57,933 nt of DNA from a virus. The notes under the pieces are model-generated. The model made no database searches. It saw only the letters and a program-made list of their open reading frames with translations, and was not told where the DNA came from. How positions within the stretch are numbered: position 1 is the first letter of the stretch; each line of letters starts with the position of its first letter. Position numbers and translations under genes: made by a program. Location of the stretch: IMG/VR virus record IMGVR_UViG_3300029922_000078, positions 1 to 57,933 of that record. One strand, given 5' to 3'. This document shows positions 8,586 to 15,801 of this stretch, in pieces.

Positions 8586-9485
8586 ATGGACGTACCTCGC
8601 ACCGTCTCTGCCGTCTCTTCCGCCCGCGCGGAGGAGATTTCCCTTATAAACTCCCATCTGAACACCGTCCCAAATAGTGGACACGTTTCCTCCTCAGTGG
8701 GAATCGACACCCCCGGAGTCGGCATCACTCGCCTCGATGCTGCTCCCGAGCAGGGAAATCTGGACGATTTTCCAGCGTCTCTTCGTGCCTTCATCGACCG
8801 CGATTCCGAGCCCTTCGACCTGCGTAAAAGTCGCCGCGTCGCCCTCCTCGCTCGCCTGGTCGCCGATGCCCGCGCTCTTGCCTGCTCTAACCTCATCGAC
8901 TCCGCGTCCCTGGGATTTGTCAATGGCCGCGAGGTGCGCACCGCCTCCTGCCGTGAGTGCTATGGCGAGCAGGTGGACGGCAGCGTTTGCCACGCCCGGA
9001 ACTGCCAGACCGGTCAGGTGCTGGAGACAATAGCCGGACTGTGCGACGCAGCTCAGATGTCCGCCGCTGACGCTCCCTTTGAGGCGCAGACCATGATTTG
9101 TCCCGAATGCCTGCGCGCTTCCGATCAAGGCGAACTGGTTCACGCCTTTGGATGTAGCGCCGGTTTGATCCCACACGATCCCTGCCGAAAGGAGGCCCGC
9201 GCGCCAGACGAGAAAAACTCTCAGGCGAGTGTTGGGATGCGCTCGCCTGCGCAACCTCATGTATCCCTCCATCAGCACCTGGCCACTGAGGAGACAGCCG
9301 TTCCGGACTTTGATGAGCCGTGGAGCATGGAAAGTTACGGCCCCACTGACGTTGTTTGCGATGGATCAAAAAAATTGGTATCGAGTGGTTTTCGCGAGGG
9401 GTTCGCAAGACGAATCGTAGCTTGCGTGAACTTCTGCCAGGGCGCTACGATCGAATACCTTGAAGCCAATGGCGGTGTCCAATGA
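8586..9485 (+). CDS. Early protein with zinc-binding Cys clusters, unknown function
   Basis: ATG 8586 has AAGGAGA at 8574-8580. The frame is open from 8562, but that start has no ribosome site. The protein has 299 residues. After a Ser-rich N-terminus it has two Cys clusters, CRECYGEQVDGSVCHARNC (about 120-140) and CPECLRASDQ...HAFGC (about 175-195), each in the form of a treble-clef or ribbon zinc site. It is the first gene of the early operon, and its stop overlaps the start of the ParB-like gene (ATGA), so the two are probably translated together. A nucleic-acid-binding role is plausible, but I do not recognise the family. Confidence 0.65.
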   Translation: MDVPRTVSAVSSARAEEISLINSHLNTVPNSGHVSSSVGIDTPGVGITRLDAAPEQGNLDDFPASLRAFIDRDSEPFDLRKSRRVALLARLVADARALACSNLIDSASLGFVNGREVRTASCRECYGEQVDGSVCHARNCQTGQVLETIAGLCDAAQMSAADAPFEAQTMICPECLRASDQGELVHAFGCSAGLIPHDPCRKEARAPDEKNSQASVGMRSPAQPHVSLHQHLATEETAVPDFDEPWSMESYGPTDVVCDGSKKLVSSGFREGFARRIVACVNFCQGATIEYLEANGGVQ

Positions 9486-11326
9486 CAACCGCCCAGGATC
9501 ACGCTCTCGATCAGGTCCAGCAGATCGCCCTCGATCTGCTTCAGCCCAGCCCTCGCAACCCGCGCCGAACGATGGACGCAGCAGCAGCTCGCGACATGGC
9601 GCAATCGATCCGTAGCATCGGGATCACCCAGCCACTGATTGTGCGGCCACTTAATTTCTCGGTTGATCTGGACGAGGATGACATCTATGAGATCGTCGCC
9701 GGCCACCGGCGCTATCACGGCGCGGTGAGTGCGCGACTTGAGACTGCTCCATGTATCGTTCGCAATCTATCCGAAGAAGAAGCGGATGAGATCGCCCTGG
9801 TTGATAACCTCCAGCGCCTGGACGTGTCAGCACTGGAAGAGGCGGATGCCTTCGCTCTGCTCTATCAGCGGCTCGGGTCAGTCGAGCTTGTAGCTGCGCG
9901 CGTGGGCAAGGATATAGAGTATGTCACCAAGCGCCTCAAATTGGTCTCGCTCGGAGAGCTGAGCCGCTTTGCTGTTCGTGATCTTCTCATTACTATGGAC
10001 CACGCATTGCTGCTCGCGCGCCTCGGCGCAGAAGAGCAGGACGCGATGCTCAAGTGGACGCTCGATCACAGCGCCGGGTCCACCGTATCTCCGACCAAAG
10101 TTTACGAAGATACTTTCAAGCGGCGCGAGGAGAGACTTGCCAATAAAGGCTGGGGCTATTGGGAGCCTCAGTCGGTGCTCGCTCTCAAGCGGCAGATCGA
10201 GCAGTCGGGAGGTCGCAGGCTATCGCTCGCTCCCTGGCTGCTCGATGATGTGGATCTGGTTCCCCGCGCCGGAGCTTGTAACGTATGCCCCTCAAACACC
10301 AACGCGAATACTGCGCTGTTCTCTGATCTCGCCATCGAGGAGGCAACCTGCGCCGATGGAAAGTGTTTTGCTTCCAAGCAAGCGGCATTCATCGAGCTGA
10401 AGATGCGCACGGTGAGCGCTCGTGACGAGGATTCCGCGCCGGCGTCTTCCACGCAATCAGCCTCTCCCGTGGCGACAATCCGACTCAGTTATAAGCGGAG
10501 CGAGTCATCTCCGCGTTTGGCTAAGGACAAAAGCGGCCCTAATCTCGATCAGGTTTTTCGTTTAGGTCAATGGACGCCCTCAACACCAGGAAGCTGCGAG
10601 CATCTACGCACTGGCGTCACGGTGGATTTTGATCAAGCATCTTATGGACGCGCCAAAGGTAAGCCTGGAGATGTCCTCCTCGTATGTGTGCAACCGGGCT
10701 GCAAGAAGCACCCCAAGACCTTCGAGCAAAAGGCCAAGCAAGTTGAGAAAGGCGAGCGCATCGATCCGAAGCTTCAAGCGGAGAAAGAGAAGTTGAAGAA
10801 GGACGCGGCGATTGCTGAGAGCAAAATTCGAATTGCGGCTGCCGGCGCGGCAATCGAAACGGTAAAAGGGTTACCTCTGGAAGCTGTTCGGGCCTTGGCT
10901 GAAAAAGCTCTTCCGGATTGGGCAGAAGCACGCCGGCCTTATGAGGCGATTCTTCCGGGCATATTCAAATCCTTGAAAACTGCGGAGCTGGATAGTTGTG
11001 CATTTGCCCAGATCGTGGCGCTCGCTTCGATTGAATCGGACGAGCTTGTAGCGAGTACCTATTACGGGCCTGAGCATGGCCGCAAAGAACTCATTGCTCG
11101 GCTCAAGGCTCTTGGATACGACGCTTCCAAAGCATGGCAAGCACCTGCCAAGCCAAAGGCTGATAAGCCATCCGCGAAAAAGTCTGCTAAGACTGTGGCG
11201 AAGAAAATAGCTCCCAAGAAGGACGCGGCGAAGCGGAAACTCGCTCCTGAGGCACGTAAGCGAATCGAGGCTGCGGTCAAGGCGCGGGGTTCCAAGGGGA
11301 ACAGTTCTGGGAATGGAGGCTCATGA
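9482..11326 (+). CDS. ParB-like nuclease-domain protein with basic tail
   Basis: The protein has 614 residues and its ATG overlaps the previous stop. A ParB/Spo0J N-terminal domain covers about 16-105: LQPSPRNPRR, QSIRSIGITQPLIVRP and the CTP-binding-type motif GHRRYHG at 74-80. A helix-turn-helix-like stretch follows (ARVGKDIEYVTKRLKLVSLGE). A Cys-rich module (about 265-300, CNVCPSN and CADGKC) comes next. A long charged helix precedes a Lys/Ala/Pro-rich histone-H1-like tail (about 555-614). No ParA partner is visible in the window. It may condense or segregate phage DNA, or regulate early genes. Such proteins are common in phage early operons, and partition function is not established here. 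Confidence 0.75.
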   Translation: MTTAQDHALDQVQQIALDLLQPSPRNPRRTMDAAAARDMAQSIRSIGITQPLIVRPLNFSVDLDEDDIYEIVAGHRRYHGAVSARLETAPCIVRNLSEEEADEIALVDNLQRLDVSALEEADAFALLYQRLGSVELVAARVGKDIEYVTKRLKLVSLGELSRFAVRDLLITMDHALLLARLGAEEQDAMLKWTLDHSAGSTVSPTKVYEDTFKRREERLANKGWGYWEPQSVLALKRQIEQSGGRRLSLAPWLLDDVDLVPRAGACNVCPSNTNANTALFSDLAIEEATCADGKCFASKQAAFIELKMRTVSARDEDSAPASSTQSASPVATIRLSYKRSESSPRLAKDKSGPNLDQVFRLGQWTPSTPGSCEHLRTGVTVDFDQASYGRAKGKPGDVLLVCVQPGCKKHPKTFEQKAKQVEKGERIDPKLQAEKEKLKKDAAIAESKIRIAAAGAAIETVKGLPLEAVRALAEKALPDWAEARRPYEAILPGIFKSLKTAELDSCAFAQIVALASIESDELVASTYYGPEHGRKELIARLKALGYDASKAWQAPAKPKADKPSAKKSAKTVAKKIAPKKDAAKRKLAPEARKRIEAAVKARGSKGNSSGNGGS

Positions 11327-11577
11327 TGGGATTTCTCCCGAGTGGAGTCTGCCGGTTCTGCAAGTGCACGGAAACGGAACCATGCACATTGCAGGACGGT
11401 GAAGCGTGCGGTTGGATCGACAAGGACCGCAATTGCTGTAACAACCCTGCGTGCCAGAGGGCAAAAGCAGCGTTGCTTCGCCGATATATCGCGCCAAGAA
11501 AACGCTTGACTCCGATGGATGTACACAAGGATATCGTGGCGCGTGGAAGAAGCAAAAAGAAGAGGAGAGCAGCATGA
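11323..11577 (+). CDS. Small Cys-rich protein, unknown
   Basis: The protein has 84 residues. ATG 11323 overlaps the ParB-like stop (ATGA), which indicates coupled translation. Residues 9-50 hold seven Cys in a CRFCKCTE...CTL...CGW...CCNNPAC pattern that could bind one or two zinc ions. The C-terminus is basic (RGRSKKKRRAA). It is probably a small DNA- or RNA-binding accessory protein. The family is not recognised. Confidence 0.6.
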   Translation: MMGFLPSGVCRFCKCTETEPCTLQDGEACGWIDKDRNCCNNPACQRAKAALLRRYIAPRKRLTPMDVHKDIVARGRSKKKRRAA

Positions 11578-12086
11578 ACGACAAGCCGAATAAGTCCTCT
11601 GAGATTCATCTCCCTTTTGTCCCACTCACTCATGAGGAATTTGAAGCGTTATTGTATTCGAGTCCGAATTCCCACCTGCTCTTCCGCTGCCACTGCTGTG
11701 GTGAAGACGCAACTCAGATGCACGGCGATGTGCATGTGTGTGTGCCTTGCAAGCGCTCGCTGGAAAACTTCGACTTCTGGCTTGTTCATAACGAACCTCT
11801 TGCCATCACCGAGATAGACCCTCAGGCTCATAAGCCCGCGATACTGGGCTCCTTGAATCTCTGTGGTGGATGTGGCCATACACCTGGCGGGAATAAGTGT
11901 GGACCATGTAGATCCTCAATCAACGCGCTCAATCTCTACAACGCGGCGGAGGATCTTCGGGGCCGAATACTGGGTGCCTTCTCTACCTGGCTGTCTCTCT
12001 TGTTTGTGCTGGGTGGACTTTCTATCTTGTGGAGTTCGTTTGGCGCAGAAGCGCTTTCATGGTGGAGCGGCGGAGGTTGGCGGTAA
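11574..12086 (+). CDS. Zinc-ribbon protein with C-terminal membrane segment
   Basis: I chose ATG 11574, which has an AGAGGAGAG site and overlaps the previous stop (ATGA). The frame is open further upstream, but that part reads as shadow of the previous gene. The protein of 170 residues has CHCCGEDA...HVCVPCKR (zinc ribbon), a second ribbon CGGCGHTPGGNKCGPC, and a hydrophobic helix near the C-terminus (LSLLFVLGGLSILW). It may be a membrane-anchored zinc protein. Function unknown. Confidence 0.6.
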   Translation: MNDKPNKSSEIHLPFVPLTHEEFEALLYSSPNSHLLFRCHCCGEDATQMHGDVHVCVPCKRSLENFDFWLVHNEPLAITEIDPQAHKPAILGSLNLCGGCGHTPGGNKCGPCRSSINALNLYNAAEDLRGRILGAFSTWLSLLFVLGGLSILWSSFGAEALSWWSGGGWR

Positions 12087-12568
12087 TGGCAATTCAGATT
12101 GGGCAGGTTGAACTGCAATTGATGTGTACGTTGACGGATCAGGAAGTGCAATCACGTGGGTCCATGTTGGGTGAAACCATCTGGGCAATTGATAGCGCTG
12201 AGCGCGAACGTACGTCGGCGATGAAGACCTTCAAGGAGCGCCTGGTTGGCCTCAACGAACAGCAGCGCAAGTTGGCGCGGATCATCCGCGAACGCGCCGA
12301 GGAGCGCATGGTGCATTGCGTGGTGCAGTTCCATACGCCCTGCGAGGGAATCAAGCGCGTTGTGCGGATGGACACGGGCGAGGTAGTGCGCGAAGAGGGG
12401 ATGACCAACGCTGAGAAGCAGCTCAACCTCTGGGATTCGCAGTTGGAATTCAGGCGCTTCATGGATACCAATGGCGTCTGTGATGCGCCGGAAGAGCCTG
12501 CGCCAGATGTGCCCACGGTACATCCGCCCTTGGTTGAGGGGGAGCCTGATCCCCCACCGCAAGATTAG
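12086..12568 (+). CDS. Early phage protein, helical, unknown
   Basis: I chose ATG 12086 because it overlaps the previous stop (TAATG). The frame is open from 12029. The protein has 160 residues. A charged, probably coiled central helix (EQQRKLARIIRERAEER) is followed by beta-type residues MVHCVVQFHTPCEGIKRVVRMDTGEVVREE and an acidic Pro-rich tail. It resembles conserved small proteins of phage early regions, but I cannot name a family. It is the last gene before a strongly structured noncoding stretch. Confidence 0.55.
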   Translation: MAIQIGQVELQLMCTLTDQEVQSRGSMLGETIWAIDSAERERTSAMKTFKERLVGLNEQQRKLARIIRERAEERMVHCVVQFHTPCEGIKRVVRMDTGEVVREEGMTNAEKQLNLWDSQLEFRRFMDTNGVCDAPEEPAPDVPTVHPPLVEGEPDPPPQD

Positions 12569-12569
12569 T

Positions 12570-12664
12570 TTCTGTGACCGGGGTGCGAGCCGGCACAGAA
12601 TGAGCGCGGCGTCCCTCGATGGCAGGCACCAGCCATGAGACCGATTGGGATGCGACGCCGCGCT
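12570..12664 (+). ncRNA. Two consecutive strong hairpins, candidate structured leader
   Basis: Hairpin 1 pairs TTCTGTG (12570-12576) with CACAGAA (12594-12600) and continues as CCGG/CCGG around an 8-base loop. Hairpin 2 pairs AGCGCGGCGTC (12603-12613) perfectly with GACGCCGCGCT (12654-12664), with an ATGGC/GCCAT stem nested inside. Together they fill most of the 126-bp gap between two early genes, just upstream of the GTG start at 12695. There is no T run, so this is not a simple terminator. A regulatory leader, processing site or small RNA is possible. Confidence 0.5.
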
Positions 12665-12694
12665 GCAAACACAGTTTGTTCCTGGGAGGGAATA

Positions 12695-13027
12695 GTGAAA
12701 AAGAAGCTTTTCAGTTTTGGATCGTGCCCGCGGCCTCTGTCGCGCAAGAAGCTCCGGCAGTTGATGCCGCTCAACCATCGCGCTCTGGCTGCTGGTGAGC
12801 TTGCTCGCAAATATGGACGCAGTCCAGGCAGGGGTAGGACTCGCTGCCGCATGGATCGCCAGCTTGACGAACTGGAGAAGCAGAGCCACTTGGTCGGCGC
12901 CAAGAAGATGGAAAGCGGCGCGTCGATCCTGCTCAAGTGCTTGCGCATCTTGCTTGGGCGTGGCGTTCGCAAAACTCCACGCCGCCCTGCCCGCACCGTC
13001 ACGGCCAAGAAATCGAGCAGGGGCTGA
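12695..13027 (+). CDS. Small basic early protein, unknown
   Basis: I chose GTG 12695, with GGGAGGG just upstream (12685-12691). The frame is open from 12635, but that part lies inside the structured leader. The protein of 110 residues is Arg/Lys-rich throughout (KKKLFSFGSC, SRKKLRQL, RGVRKTPRRPARTVTAKKSSRG) with a central helix. The charge suggests nucleic-acid binding. No family recognised. An overlapping frame at 12795-13064 is considered a shadow. Confidence 0.5.
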   Translation: MKKKLFSFGSCPRPLSRKKLRQLMPLNHRALAAGELARKYGRSPGRGRTRCRMDRQLDELEKQSHLVGAKKMESGASILLKCLRILLGRGVRKTPRRPARTVTAKKSSRG

Positions 13028-13029
13028 CG

Positions 13030-13278
13030 ATGGCAGACAAGGGCAAGGGGTGGGACTTAACTAGCACCCACGCGCTCGAAGGCGCTTGTGAGTGGATTCG
13101 TAAGCGCAGTGGAGCATTGATGGTGGTGGCGATCCGCGTGGAAGATTCCGCGATCGCCGCCGACGTGGAGTTGCCGATCAGGGATTTGCTTCCACGGCTG
13201 GAGTTGGAGATGCCAGATCTAGCCATGAAGCTCGCAAATGTGCGCCATGCAGCACGAACGAAAGAGGCCAGCCGGTGA
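13030..13278 (+). CDS. Small early protein, unknown
   Basis: The protein has 82 residues with ATG 13030, three bases after the previous stop and a GGGG-type site upstream. The sequence is a compact alpha/beta type: a helix (HALEGACEWIRKRSG), strands (ALMVVAIRVEDSAIAADVEL) and a C-terminal helix. No family recognised. It belongs to a run of small genes spaced by 0-3 bases. Confidence 0.5.
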   Translation: MADKGKGWDLTSTHALEGACEWIRKRSGALMVVAIRVEDSAIAADVELPIRDLLPRLELEMPDLAMKLANVRHAARTKEASR

Positions 13279-13280
13279 GG

Positions 13281-13388
13281 ATGAAAGCTGATTTTATCCC
13301 TGGGCTATTGTTCGGGGTGGCATTCGAGGATGGCGTTCTCTTGGTAATGTTCTTCTGCATTTGCGTGGGCATTGAGTGGGAGGCGTGA
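13281..13388 (+). CDS. 35-residue membrane peptide
   Basis: This short frame starts at ATG 13281, with GTGAGG just upstream, and its stop overlaps the next ATG (TGATG at 13386-13390). It is mostly one hydrophobic segment (PGLLFGVAFEDGVLLVMFFCICVGI) with an acidic end. Gene spacing and coupling support it; its size makes it uncertain. Function unknown. Confidence 0.45.
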   Translation: MKADFIPGLLFGVAFEDGVLLVMFFCICVGIEWEA

Positions 13389-13543
13389 TGCTGTTCTGCC
13401 TGTTGCTGACCGTTATAGCTAGCCAGGTTGTGCTCGGCGTCTGCATGGTGCGGGAAGTATACCGCCTTGTGGACGTGGTAATCGGATGGACTATTGGGGT
13501 GCTGGCGCTGAAGCTCCTGCGCAAACATAGGGTGGGCCGATGA
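13388..13543 (+). CDS. 51-residue membrane peptide
   Basis: ATG 13388 overlaps the previous stop, and its own stop overlaps the next ATG (ATGA at 13540). The protein has two hydrophobic stretches (LFCLLLTVIASQVVLGVCM and VVIGWTIGVLALKLL) and a basic C-terminus (RKHRVGR), so it probably spans the inner membrane twice. The chain of overlapping starts supports expression. Function unknown. Confidence 0.5.
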   Translation: MLFCLLLTVIASQVVLGVCMVREVYRLVDVVIGWTIGVLALKLLRKHRVGR

Positions 13544-13824
13544 GTGGGAAAAAGCGTGAGAGGCCTTCGGATGGTGGAATCGTTTGGCATGAGAAGTGGA
13601 ATGCCTTTGAGTGCTATGGGTGCAGCGAATTTGAAGAGATCCATAAAAACTCAGACAGGACTCCTGACAGACTTGCAGAGCATCGGGAATTGCTGGTAAT
13701 CGAGCATACGGAGTGCTGGGAGTTTGATGATCCGCAAATGGCATCTGATGCGCGTCGGCATCGCAAAGAGAAAAAGCGGCGCGCAAATCTTGCATCCCAG
13801 CGGGTTAGCTGGAGGGGACGATGA
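13540..13824 (+). CDS. Small charged early protein, unknown
   Basis: The protein has 94 residues and is coupled by ATGA overlaps at both ends. It has FECYGCSEF with a CxxC pair, then a HAEHRELLVIEH-type His-rich stretch that could complete a zinc site, and a basic C-terminus (RRHRKEKKRRAN). A small zinc-finger protein is possible. No family recognised. Confidence 0.5.
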   Translation: MSGKKRERPSDGGIVWHEKWNAFECYGCSEFEEIHKNSDRTPDRLAEHRELLVIEHTECWEFDDPQMASDARRHRKEKKRRANLASQRVSWRGR

Positions 13825-14207
13825 GATCTGTGAGGGTGTTGGATGCAGCGCAGGCGTATGAGGAAATCTCAAATGGGAACCTTATATGGGGTGATCGTGG
13901 CATTGGGAAGACGCGGGCGTTGTTGCGCGTGATTCATGACAAGCATGATGGGAACGTGTTCGTTCTCTTCCAGAGTCGTGAGCTGGCCAAGGATGCAATT
14001 CGGATGTATGGGGAAATGTTCCCTGATTCCGTATATTTCAAAGCCGTCTCATTTCGTAATGCCTTTATTCATGGCTTAGACGGTATTTCGATCCCAGTCT
14101 ATGCCGACGGGTTGGATCGTGCACGCCCGAGAGAGCATGCATACATCGTAGATCAAGTTGCTGCGATCTTCGGAATTACAGGGCATGAGTTGGCGGGTTG
14201 TTTGTAA
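13821..14207 (+). CDS. Small P-loop protein, unknown role
   Basis: The protein has 128 residues and ATG 13821 overlaps the previous stop. Residues 21-31 (NLIWGDRGIGKTRAL) carry a Walker A motif (GDRGIGKT). The next 40 residues form a strand-helix pattern (NVFVLFQSRELAKDAIRMYGEMF). The Walker B acidic pair is not clear, and the protein is too short for a full AAA or RecA ATPase. It could be a trimmed phage ATPase or a nucleotide-binding accessory factor. About 60 bases of intergenic hairpin sequence follow. Confidence 0.55.
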   Translation: MRSVRVLDAAQAYEEISNGNLIWGDRGIGKTRALLRVIHDKHDGNVFVLFQSRELAKDAIRMYGEMFPDSVYFKAVSFRNAFIHGLDGISIPVYADGLDRARPREHAYIVDQVAAIFGITGHELAGCL

Positions 14208-14218
14208 CCGTCGCCGAA

Positions 14219-14236
14219 TAGGCGCTACTGTGCCTA
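14219..14236 (+). promoter_or_regulatory. Intergenic hairpin (TAGGCGC/GTGCCTA)
   Basis: A 7-bp stem with one G-T pair and a TACT loop lies between the P-loop gene and the next start at 14272. It is one of several related GGCRC/GTGCC hairpins placed just before ribosome sites in this operon (see 14872, 15409-15439, 15702). Possible RNA processing or translation control. Confidence 0.4.
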
Positions 14237-14271
14237 GCGTGGCAACTGCGTTGCACGAGAAAGAGGGATTT

Positions 14272-14856
14272 GTGAACAATTTGACGAGCAACCCTGAACA
14301 CCGGGAGCAGGTCGCAAAGTGGGCAGAAGAGAACGCTCACAAGACGGCTATCGTTGCCGTTGAATCCGGATGGGACGATCAAGCTGTTGGCCGTGTCCTT
14401 GGTGTGCCGTTGGGAGCGTCTATCCGCAAGTCGATTATGCCGGGAATCATGACACTGAAAGCAGAGAACGAGCGGATGAACGCGATGCTCCATATGGCCG
14501 TAGATCGTCTTGGTGGCACCGTGGAAAGTGCTCCAACTCAACCTCTCAACTTCTTGCAGCGGATAGACGAGCTGGTAGACAAGGAGAAGCAGGCCCAGAG
14601 CATGTCCGAACTGCTATGCCCGGTTCACGCTGCTTTGGATTCGCGCAATGAACTGGAGCCATTCGACAACTGCATAGCGTGTATCCGTAACCAGCGCGAT
14701 GAGCTGCTTAAAGCACTAAAATCCGTCCTCGCGTTTGCCGTGGATGAATTTGAGTGCCGTAAGAATAGCTATTTGCCCGACGATGGAGAGGATTACGCGC
14801 AGTACGTCAAGCCAGCCGAGGATGTAGTTGCGTTGATCCGAGCGGCCACCGAGTAG
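14272..14856 (+). CDS. Early phage protein with coiled coil, unknown
   Basis: I chose GTG 14272, with GAAAGAGGGA just upstream. The frame is open from 14158, but that overlaps the previous gene by 50 bases. The protein has 194 residues, starting with a helical region (NPEHREQVAKWAEENAH). Around residue 65 comes IMTLKAENERMNAMLHMAVDRLGG, a coiled-coil-type helix. A Cys set (LCPVHAALDS...CIACIRNQRDELLKAL) then leads into an acidic helical end. The style is that of phage early DUF proteins. Function not recognised. Confidence 0.55.
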   Translation: MNNLTSNPEHREQVAKWAEENAHKTAIVAVESGWDDQAVGRVLGVPLGASIRKSIMPGIMTLKAENERMNAMLHMAVDRLGGTVESAPTQPLNFLQRIDELVDKEKQAQSMSELLCPVHAALDSRNELEPFDNCIACIRNQRDELLKALKSVLAFAVDEFECRKNSYLPDDGEDYAQYVKPAEDVVALIRAATE

Positions 14857-14871
14857 GCGCTGTCGTTGAAT

Positions 14872-14887
14872 AGGCACTTCGGTGCCT
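14872..14887 (+). promoter_or_regulatory. Intergenic hairpin with TTCG tetraloop
   Basis: AGGCAC-TTCG-GTGCCT is a perfect 6-bp stem with the very stable UUCG loop. It lies 5 bases before a GGAGAAAGAAGG ribosome site, in the short gap after the gene ending at 14856. It belongs to the same family of intergenic hairpins as 14219-14236. Confidence 0.5.
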
Positions 14888-14899
14888 GGAGAAAGAAGG

Positions 14900-14920
14900 A
14901 TGAATTGCCTCTACCAATGA
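14900..14920 (+). CDS. Six-codon leader ORF
   Basis: ATG 14900 sits 1 base after an AAGAAGG site and encodes six residues (MNCLYQ), then TGA. The stop overlaps the ATGs of the next gene at 14917 and 14920, which lack a ribosome site at proper distance. It therefore looks like a leader that delivers ribosomes to the next start by termination-reinitiation. The spacing from the site to this ATG is short, so the call is tentative. Confidence 0.35.
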   Translation: MNCLYQ

Positions 14921-15210
14921 TGAAAGTGACGCGCATAGATTCCAAAGATGGACTCGATCCGATAACGGTCTTCTGGCAGGACTTTGGAGTGGGGCAGGGA
15001 TCGGTGACGATTCTCTGTTACGACATGGCATGGACCGCATGGTTCGGCGGGATGGGCGGAAGATCGATCGAGCAATTCTTTACTGAATCTGATACCGATT
15101 ACACGGTGACCAAGCTTTTCTATGCTCAGTTTCTCAAAAACACAGCGGGTCACAAGAAGTACCTGACGCGCATTGTCGAGGCGATCAAGAAAGAGATTGC
15201 TCCGTACTGA
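14917..15210 (+). CDS. Conserved phage hypothetical protein
   Basis: The start is ATG 14917 (or 14920), just inside the stop of a six-codon leader. The protein has 97 residues. The pattern LDPITVFWQDFGVGQGSVTILCYDMAWTAWFGGMG, then FF.....Y...KL, is one I know from many small early phage proteins of Proteobacteria (consensus like LDPIxVxxxDxxPGQGxITIxCxxxAWxxYWxxMG). Its function is not known. It is probably a cytoplasmic, alpha-beta fold, expressed early with its neighbours. Confidence 0.6.
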   Translation: MMKVTRIDSKDGLDPITVFWQDFGVGQGSVTILCYDMAWTAWFGGMGGRSIEQFFTESDTDYTVTKLFYAQFLKNTAGHKKYLTRIVEAIKKEIAPY

Positions 15211-15253
15211 GTAGATAACGTCGCGATTGAATAGGCGCACAGGAGGAGGAAGC

Positions 15254-15409
15254 ATGAAGCGACTTGGATTTGCTTTGCGTATGTTGCGCTACTGGATACT
15301 TGGAGGTCGCAATCCACGCCCTGAAGACGGCGGTTGTTTTTTCTGTTCCGGGATCCCCGTAGACCATTACGGGGTCTGCGAGAGTTGTCGAGAAGCGTGC
15401 AATGGCTAG
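15254..15409 (+). CDS. Small zinc-site protein, unknown
   Basis: ATG 15254 has a strong AGGAGGAGGA site. The protein has 51 residues: a basic helix (LGFALRMLRYWILG), then CFFCSGIPVDHYGVCESCREAC with two CxxC pairs that should bind one zinc ion. No family recognised. It could be a small DNA-binding or membrane-associated regulator. Confidence 0.55.
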   Translation: MKRLGFALRMLRYWILGGRNPRPEDGGCFFCSGIPVDHYGVCESCREACNG

Positions 15410-15454
15410 GCACCGTAGTTGGACAGACGCTATAGTGCCAGAGGAAAGGATGAA

Positions 15455-15688
15455 ATGAAGCTGCATATTGAACATGCTGGCAACGGCCAGACGATTATCT
15501 CAAGCAAGGATGGCCCGGTGGCGTACATGGCTCTCGATCTACCGGAAGGTGTTGAGGAAAGTCTCGCGGCAACATCTCTTGAGACAATCCACGAACAGGC
15601 GGGACACGATGAGTGGATGAAGCGCATGGATCAAGTGCGAGGATACGCAAACAGCAGGGCAACTGTGGCCCGCGAAGCATTGCGGTAG
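15455..15688 (+). CDS. Small early protein, unknown
   Basis: I chose ATG 15455, with GAGGAAAGG upstream. Another ATG at 15450 opens only a two-codon frame. The protein of 77 residues has an alpha/beta look: two strands (KLHIEHAGNGQTIISS, VAYMALDLP), then a helical acidic half. No family recognised. It is the last of the small early genes before the replication gene. Confidence 0.5.
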   Translation: MKLHIEHAGNGQTIISSKDGPVAYMALDLPEGVEESLAATSLETIHEQAGHDEWMKRMDQVRGYANSRATVAREALR

Positions 15689-15701
15689 CACTCACGCCAG
15701 A

Positions 15702-15737
15702 TAACCACTGCGGTGCCTGAGTAAGCGGGCACAAGTA
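15702..15737 (+). repeat. Intergenic element shared with 40250 and 40566
   Basis: The string CTGCGGTGCCTGAG (15708-15721) recurs with small changes as CTGCGGGGCCTGAG (40250-40263) and CTGCGGTGCCCGAG (40566-40579). Here GTGCC (15713-15717) can pair with GGCAC (15728-15732). It lies in the 113-bp gap before the replication gene. It may be a mobile or regulatory structural element of this phage group. Confidence 0.4.
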
Positions 15738-15801
15738 ACAGAATCATTCGAGATCTAAATGACCCCGCACAAGACGACTTGCGCGGGCACGGGAGAGCAC
15801 T

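Noticed and set aside
12795-13064. 89-codon overlapping frame with a hydrophobic start
   Set aside because: It lies across the basic-protein gene at 12695 and the next start, has no ribosome site, and its Arg/Ala/Ser-rich second half looks like an out-of-frame translation.
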